From positions 1 through 64,000 of the forward strand of contig NZ_SLWX01000009.1 in the NCBI RefSeq assembly GCF_004340525.1: 64,000 nucleotides of DNA, written 5' to 3'. The stretch is from Chromatocurvus halotolerans (lineage in GTDB: Bacteria > Pseudomonadota > Gammaproteobacteria > Pseudomonadales > Halieaceae). Position 1 is the stretch's first letter; the number at the start of each line of letters is the position of its first letter. Below the pieces are notes generated by a model. The model ran no database searches, was not told the origin of the DNA, and saw only the letters and a program-made list of their open reading frames with translations. Shown here piece after piece: positions 60,275 through 64,000 of the stretch. The translations under genes were made by a program, and so were the position numbers.

Positions 60275-61493
60275 GGCAGTACCGCCCCTGGACCACGATG
60301 TGCTCGTTGTCGGTGCCGGCATTGCCGGCTCGGCACTCGCGGTAGCGCTCAGCGGTCAGGGCCTGCGGATAGCGCTGGTCGAGGCGCGGGGCCTGCCCGC
60401 CGATCCCGGCCCCGTGGATATGGGCCTCAATGGTTTCGACGTCCGGGTCAGCGCCCTCACCCCGGGCTCTGTTGACTTCCTGGCGCGCCTCGCTGTCTGG
60501 CCGGCGATCGAGGCCTATCGCGCCTGCCCTTACCGCCACATGACGGTCTGGGACGCCGAGGGCACTGGCCGTATTGATTTCGACAGTGCCGAAATGAACC
60601 TGCCTGCACTTGGCACGCTGGTTGAGAACAGCGCCATCACCGCGGCCCTCGCCAGCCGCGTCCGTCGGGCACCGGATATCGAGGTGCTGGCGCCGCGCCG
60701 GCTGGAGCAGGCGCAGCGCTCTGCGGATGGCGTTATTGTGACGCTTGACGACGGTACCCGCTGCGCCGCGGGCCTGACGGTAGGTGCAGATGGCGCGCTG
60801 TCTCCGTTGCGTGAGCGGCTGGGTTTCGCCACCCGCGAATGGAGCTACGGACAGCGCGCCATCGTGGCAACCGTCGAGACAGAGCGGCATCACGCCGACA
60901 CTGCCTGGCAGCGTTTCCTGCCCACCGGGCCCCTCGCGCTGCTGCCCCTGCCGGATTCTGCCGACCGTCATTACTGCTCGATTGTCTGGTCGCTGGACGA
61001 CGATGCGGTGGATGCCGTGGTGGCGCTGTCCGACGCAGATTTCTGCGCTGCGCTTGCTGATGCCGCGGAGCATTGTCTCGGCGATATCCTGGACAGCTCA
61101 CCCCGGGCCGCCTTTCCGCTGCGCCAGCGGCACGCCATCAACTACGTCGAGCCCGGTGTCGCGCTGATCGCTGATGCCGCGCACACCATTCATCCTCTCG
61201 CCGGCCAGGGCATCAATCTTGGCCTCGCCGACGTCGATGAGCTTGCCCGGGTGGTACTCGAGGCCAGACAGCGTGGATTGCCCCCGGGAGCGCTATCCGT
61301 TCTGCAGCGCTACCAGCGCCGTCGCAAGGGCAGCAATCTGGCCATGATGGCGGCGATGGACGGATTCCGGCACCTGTTCGGGTCGCGCCGTCTGCCGCTT
61401 CGCTGGCTGCGCAATGTCGGTCTCAGGCAGGTGGATGCCCTGCCGGCGGTGAAAAAACGCCTGATGCGCCAGGCCATGGGTCTGGCCGAATAG
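60267..61493 (+). CDS. ubiI: FAD-dependent ubiquinone hydroxylase (UbiI/VisC type)
   Basis: A 408-residue monooxygenase acting on the C5 position in ubiquinone synthesis in homologues. FAD sites are DVLVVGAGIAGSALAVALSGQGLRIALVEA and ALIADAAHTIHPLAGQGINLGLADVDELARV. DVRVSALTPGSVDFL is the family N-terminal signature. The ATG at 60267 lies inside the ubiH end, showing translational coupling. UbiI and UbiF cannot be fully separated by sequence alone. Confidence 0.9.
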   Translation: MPEAVPPLDHDVLVVGAGIAGSALAVALSGQGLRIALVEARGLPADPGPVDMGLNGFDVRVSALTPGSVDFLARLAVWPAIEAYRACPYRHMTVWDAEGTGRIDFDSAEMNLPALGTLVENSAITAALASRVRRAPDIEVLAPRRLEQAQRSADGVIVTLDDGTRCAAGLTVGADGALSPLRERLGFATREWSYGQRAIVATVETERHHADTAWQRFLPTGPLALLPLPDSADRHYCSIVWSLDDDAVDAVVALSDADFCAALADAAEHCLGDILDSSPRAAFPLRQRHAINYVEPGVALIADAAHTIHPLAGQGINLGLADVDELARVVLEARQRGLPPGALSVLQRYQRRRKGSNLAMMAAMDGFRHLFGSRRLPLRWLRNVGLRQVDALPAVKKRLMRQAMGLAE

Positions 61494-61538
61494 CCTGGCA
61501 AGGCCTACAATCGCCGCAGATTCTATGGAGGAACCCGT

Positions 61539-61931
61539 ATGAGCCAGGCACCGGAAGGTCTGAAATTCGCCAAAAGCCACGAGTGGGTGCGCGTTGAGGA
61601 CGACGGCAGCGTGACCGTCGGCATCAGCGATCATGCGCAGGAAGCCCTGGGCGATGTCGTCTTTGTGGAGCTCCCGGAAGCAGGCAGCGACCTCGCCGCC
61701 GGGGACGAAGTAGCCGTGGTGGAATCCGTCAAGGCGGCCTCCGATGTTTACGCGCCGATCAGCGGCACCGTACTGGCCGTGAACGAGGCGCTTGTCGATG
61801 CCCCTGAAACCGTCAACGGCAGCCCCTATGCCGACGGCTGGTTCTTCCGGCTCAAGCCGTCAGACACCGCGGAGCTGGACGAGCTCATGGATAGCGAGGC
61901 CTACCAGGAGCACCTCAGCGACGCGGACTGA
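61539..61931 (+). CDS. gcvH: Glycine cleavage system H protein
   Basis: A 130-residue carrier of the aminomethyl group. The lipoyl lysine is Lys65 in [55 protein letters not shown] is the family start. It stands alone: gcvT and gcvP, often neighbours in this part of gammaproteobacterial genomes, are not in the window. A TGGAGGA site precedes the ATG. Confidence 0.97.
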   Translation: MSQAPEGLKFAKSHEWVRVEDDGSVTVGISDHAQEALGDVVFVELPEAGSDLAAGDEVAVVESVKAASDVYAPISGTVLAVNEALVDAPETVNGSPYADGWFFRLKPSDTAELDELMDSEAYQEHLSDAD

Positions 61932-61955
61932 TCTGCCCCAACTTTTACCGTAGGA

Positions 61956-62067
61956 GGCCTCTCCGCCGGAGAAGGCTTTCGAGACCGTCGGCGGCATGGA
62001 AGCCGCCGTCGAGCCGCCAGGGACGGCTTTACGGCGAGTCTCGAAAGCCTTCTGCGGTGGAGAGGCC
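61956..62067 (-). repeat. Palindromic element E: 52-base core in a near-perfect 30-bp outer stem
   Basis: Arms 61956-61985 and 62038-62067 pair at 28 of 30 positions. The core on the minus strand (CGCCGTAAAGCCGTCC onwards) is of the same subtype as element A. It lies between convergent gcvH (24 bases past its stop) and the HAD phosphatase gene (37 bases past its stop); by core orientation it is in the sense direction of the HAD gene. Inner hairpins have TCC-containing loops. Confidence 0.88.
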
Positions 62068-62104
62068 GTTCGACGCAGTGCGATAACTGGTGGTCGGGAC
62101 CGGC

Positions 62105-62764
62105 TCAGGCGCCGCGCAGGCTGATGATTCGCCAGCCATTGTCCCGGGCATGCGCCGCGAGCGTGGGGTCGGGATCCACGGCGACCGGGTTGTCGACCAG
62201 CTGCAGCAGCGGCAGATCGTTGTGCGAGTCGCTGTAGAACGTTGCACCGGTCAATGATTCCCCCTTGTCCGCCAGCCAGTCCTGCAGGCGCACCACCTTG
62301 CCCTCGCGATAGCTTGGGGTTCCCGTCGGCGCCCCCGTGTAGCGCCCCTCAGCCACTTCCACGCCGCAGGCGATCAGGTTGTCGATGCCCAGTTGCCTGA
62401 CGATGGGCCCGGCCACCACTTCGTTGGTGGCGGTGATGACAAGCAGCGTATCGCCCCGCTGACGGTGACTGTCAATCAGCGCGCGCGCTTGCGGCAGCAT
62501 GATGTGCGCGATCTTGTCCTGCAGGAAGGCGGCCTGCCAGCTGGCGATCTCCCCGGTGCTGCGGCCCGCTATCGGCCGCAGCGCGAAGCGCAGATAGGCC
62601 GCGATATCCAGTGATCCCGCCTTGTAGTCGGCGTAGAACTGCTCGTTCGCCGAGGCGTGCGCGGCCGCGTTTACCCGTCCCTGCTCGCACAGCCAGGCTC
62701 CCCAGAGGTGATCGCTATCGCCGGCGAGCAGCGTATCGTCAAGATCGAAAATGGCCAGTGGCAT
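62105..62764 (-). CDS. HAD-family phosphatase, SerB/CicA-like
   Basis: 219 residues from the Met at 62764. The nucleophile motif is FDLDDTLL (Asp7, Asp9, Thr11), motif II lies in LLVITATNEVV, and the metal site is FYSDSHNDLPLL. The family (HAD subfamily IB, PSPase-like) hydrolyses small phosphomonoesters; the homologue beside rppH in Pseudomonas is similar. It is not the standard serB. Substrate unknown. Confidence 0.88.
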   Translation of the reverse strand: MPLAIFDLDDTLLAGDSDHLWGAWLCEQGRVNAAAHASANEQFYADYKAGSLDIAAYLRFALRPIAGRSTGEIASWQAAFLQDKIAHIMLPQARALIDSHRQRGDTLLVITATNEVVAGPIVRQLGIDNLIACGVEVAEGRYTGAPTGTPSYREGKVVRLQDWLADKGESLTGATFYSDSHNDLPLLQLVDNPVAVDPDPTLAAHARDNGWRIISLRGA

Positions 62765-62877
62765 GCTGTTCTCCTCAAGTGCGGCGCGGGAGAATATAAC
62801 GGTCGGGTGCGCGAGACAATTTCTCTGGCTGCGCAAAGTATGGAACAATGACTGGCTGATATGTGGATACAGTGGCA

Positions 62878-63378
62878 ATGATTGACGCACAGGGTTTCCG
62901 GCCAAACGTCGGCATCGTGATCGCCAACGACAGCGGCCAGTTGCTCTGGGCGCGTCGCATTGGCGGGCGCGACGCCTGGCAGTTTCCCCAGGGCGGCATC
63001 AACCCCGGTGAAAAGCCCGAACACGCGCTGTATCGCGAGCTCGAGGAAGAGGTTGGCCTGCCACCATCCGCCGTGGATGTCATTGCCTGCACCCGGGGCT
63101 GGCTGCGCTACCGACTGCCAAAGCGCTACATCCGCAAGGGGCAGGAGCCGGTGTGCATTGGCCAGAAGCAGAAATGGTATCTGCTCAGGCTGATTGCCGA
63201 CGAATCCAGCATCAGCCTCACCGACAACCCGAAGCCCGAGTTCGATCACTGGCAGTGGGTGAGCTACTGGTATCCCCTGAATCAGGTCGTGTATTTCAAG
63301 CGTGAAGTGTACCGGCGTGCGCTGCGCGAGCTCGCGCAGCCTCTGGGCGGCCTGGTCGCCGCCAGCGAGCAGGCCTGA
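62878..63378 (+). CDS. rppH: RNA pyrophosphohydrolase RppH
   Basis: A 166-residue Nudix enzyme that converts 5'-triphosphate RNA ends to monophosphate and so starts RNase E decay. The Nudix box [22 protein letters not shown] is at about 39-60. [32 protein letters not shown] and [11 protein letters not shown] match RppH. The Met at 62878 matches homologues; a frame 15 bases upstream (62863) is possible. ptsP follows after 4 bases. Confidence 0.95.
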   Translation: MIDAQGFRPNVGIVIANDSGQLLWARRIGGRDAWQFPQGGINPGEKPEHALYRELEEEVGLPPSAVDVIACTRGWLRYRLPKRYIRKGQEPVCIGQKQKWYLLRLIADESSISLTDNPKPEFDHWQWVSYWYPLNQVVYFKREVYRRALRELAQPLGGLVAASEQA

Positions 63379-63382
63379 CGCC

Positions 63383-64000
63383 GTGCTGGAAGTCCTGCGG
63401 GCCATAGTCCAGGAGGTAAACGCCGCCGAGAGCCTCGATCAGGCGCTGGGCATTATTGTATCCCGCGTCAAGAACGCGATGGGCACGCAGGTCTGCAGTG
63501 TCTACATGCGCGATCGCGGCGGCGAGCGCTTTGTCTTTCGCGCCACCGAGGGACTCAATGCGGCGCAGATCGGTTTCGCCAGCCTGGCTCCGGGGGAGGG
63601 TCTGGTCGGCCTCGTGGCAGAGCGCGAGGAGCCGGTAAATCTCGAGGACGCCGAAAGTCACCCCAATTTCCAGTTCCTGCCGGATATCGGCGAGGAGCCC
63701 TTTCACGCCTTCCTCGGCGTGCCGATTATCCACCAGCGCCAGGTGCTGGGAGTACTGGTTGTCCAGCAATCGGAGCGTCGGCGCTTTGATGAAAGCGAGG
63801 AGGCCTTCCTGGTGACGATGTCGGCGCAGCTTGCCGGCGTCATTGCCCATGCCCAGGTTACCGGCGAGGTACCGGATGCGCTGGTGGCGGGAGCCGTGCA
63901 GATGTCAACCCGGATAGCCGGGCTGCCCGGTGCGCCCGGCATTGGCATCGGCGTCGCGGTGGTGAAGTCACCCGTGGCGGATCTGTACACGGTGCCCCGG
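63383..64000 (+). CDS. ptsP: Phosphoenolpyruvate-protein phosphotransferase PtsP (EI-Ntr), N-terminal part
   Basis: 206 codons from a GTG at 63383, continuing past the window end. The N-terminal GAF domain is complete (LRAIVQEVNAAESLDQALGIIVSRVKNAMGTQVCSVYMRD, APGEGLVGLVAEREEPVNLEDAESHPNF, EEAFLVTMSAQLAGVIAHAQ). The enzyme I part begins at about residue 180 (GLPGAPGIGIGVAVV). First enzyme of the nitrogen phosphotransfer chain. The rppH-ptsP pair is conserved in gammaproteobacteria. The catalytic histidine lies outside the window. Confidence 0.95.
   Translation, partial: MLEVLRAIVQEVNAAESLDQALGIIVSRVKNAMGTQVCSVYMRDRGGERFVFRATEGLNAAQIGFASLAPGEGLVGLVAEREEPVNLEDAESHPNFQFLPDIGEEPFHAFLGVPIIHQRQVLGVLVVQQSERRRFDESEEAFLVTMSAQLAGVIAHAQVTGEVPDALVAGAVQMSTRIAGLPGAPGIGIGVAVVKSPVADLYTVPR

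Overview
The window is a GC-rich stretch of a gammaproteobacterial chromosome. Gene content and order follow Pseudomonas in many blocks: rph-crc-pyrE, algC-argB-slmA, ftsYEX-rpoH, proC-yggS-pilT-pilU, metW-metX, tkt-epd-pgk-fba, serA beside a D-2-hydroxyglutarate dehydrogenase, ilvA-rpiA, fau-6S RNA-zapA, pepP-ubiH-ubiI and rppH-ptsP. My best inference is a marine Pseudomonadales/Cellvibrionales-type organism (Halieaceae-like). The sequence shows the order and GC content; the family assignment is inference.

Layout. Bases 1-868 are the edge of a mobile region: an IS21-type element end cuts off a P4-type integrase next to the 3' end of yicC. Bases 869-18366 carry RNA processing (yicC, rph), a Crc-like regulator, pyrimidine, arginine, CoA and sugar-phosphate genes, DNA repair (radC, mutM), ribosomal proteins L28/L33, and the rsmD/ftsY-ftsE-ftsX locus. 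Bases 18421-26641 begin with the heat-shock sigma gene rpoH under an unusual control region, followed by trmB, hemW-rdgB, the metW-metX methionine pair, yggT-proC and yggS. Bases 26766-34915 hold the type IV pilus retraction ATPases, ruvX-yqgE, a TonB-like protein with gshB, then rsmE-metF-ahcY. Bases 34916-43056 hold metK, an ArsR/methyltransferase regulator with a perfect operator-like palindrome, and the central carbon genes tkt-epd-pgk-fba. Bases 43087-48775 encode membrane and envelope proteins, ending with a TonB-dependent receptor interrupted by an in-frame amber codon. Bases 48917-55519 include serA and its D-2-hydroxyglutarate dehydrogenase partner, a vapBC-type toxin-antitoxin pair, ilvA and rpiA. 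Bases 55548-64000 hold fau, 6S RNA, zapA, pepP-ubiH-ubiI, gcvH, a HAD phosphatase, rppH and the start of ptsP.

Most of the window is conserved housekeeping DNA. The main unexplained signal is a family of five large intergenic palindromes (34986, 35288, 51679, 52595, 61956). Each has a conserved core of 52-54 bases that can fold as two small hairpins, set inside an outer stem of 23-32 bp. The outer stem is perfect or nearly so within each copy but different in sequence between copies. Four of the five lie 24-37 bases past a stop codon, in the same orientation relative to that gene.

Other points worth attention are the overlap of a sigma-E-like promoter with a perfect CIRCE operator in front of rpoH, the S-adenosyl-methionine cycle regulator with its palindrome, the Crc-like protein with lost nuclease residues, and the amber codon in the receptor gene.
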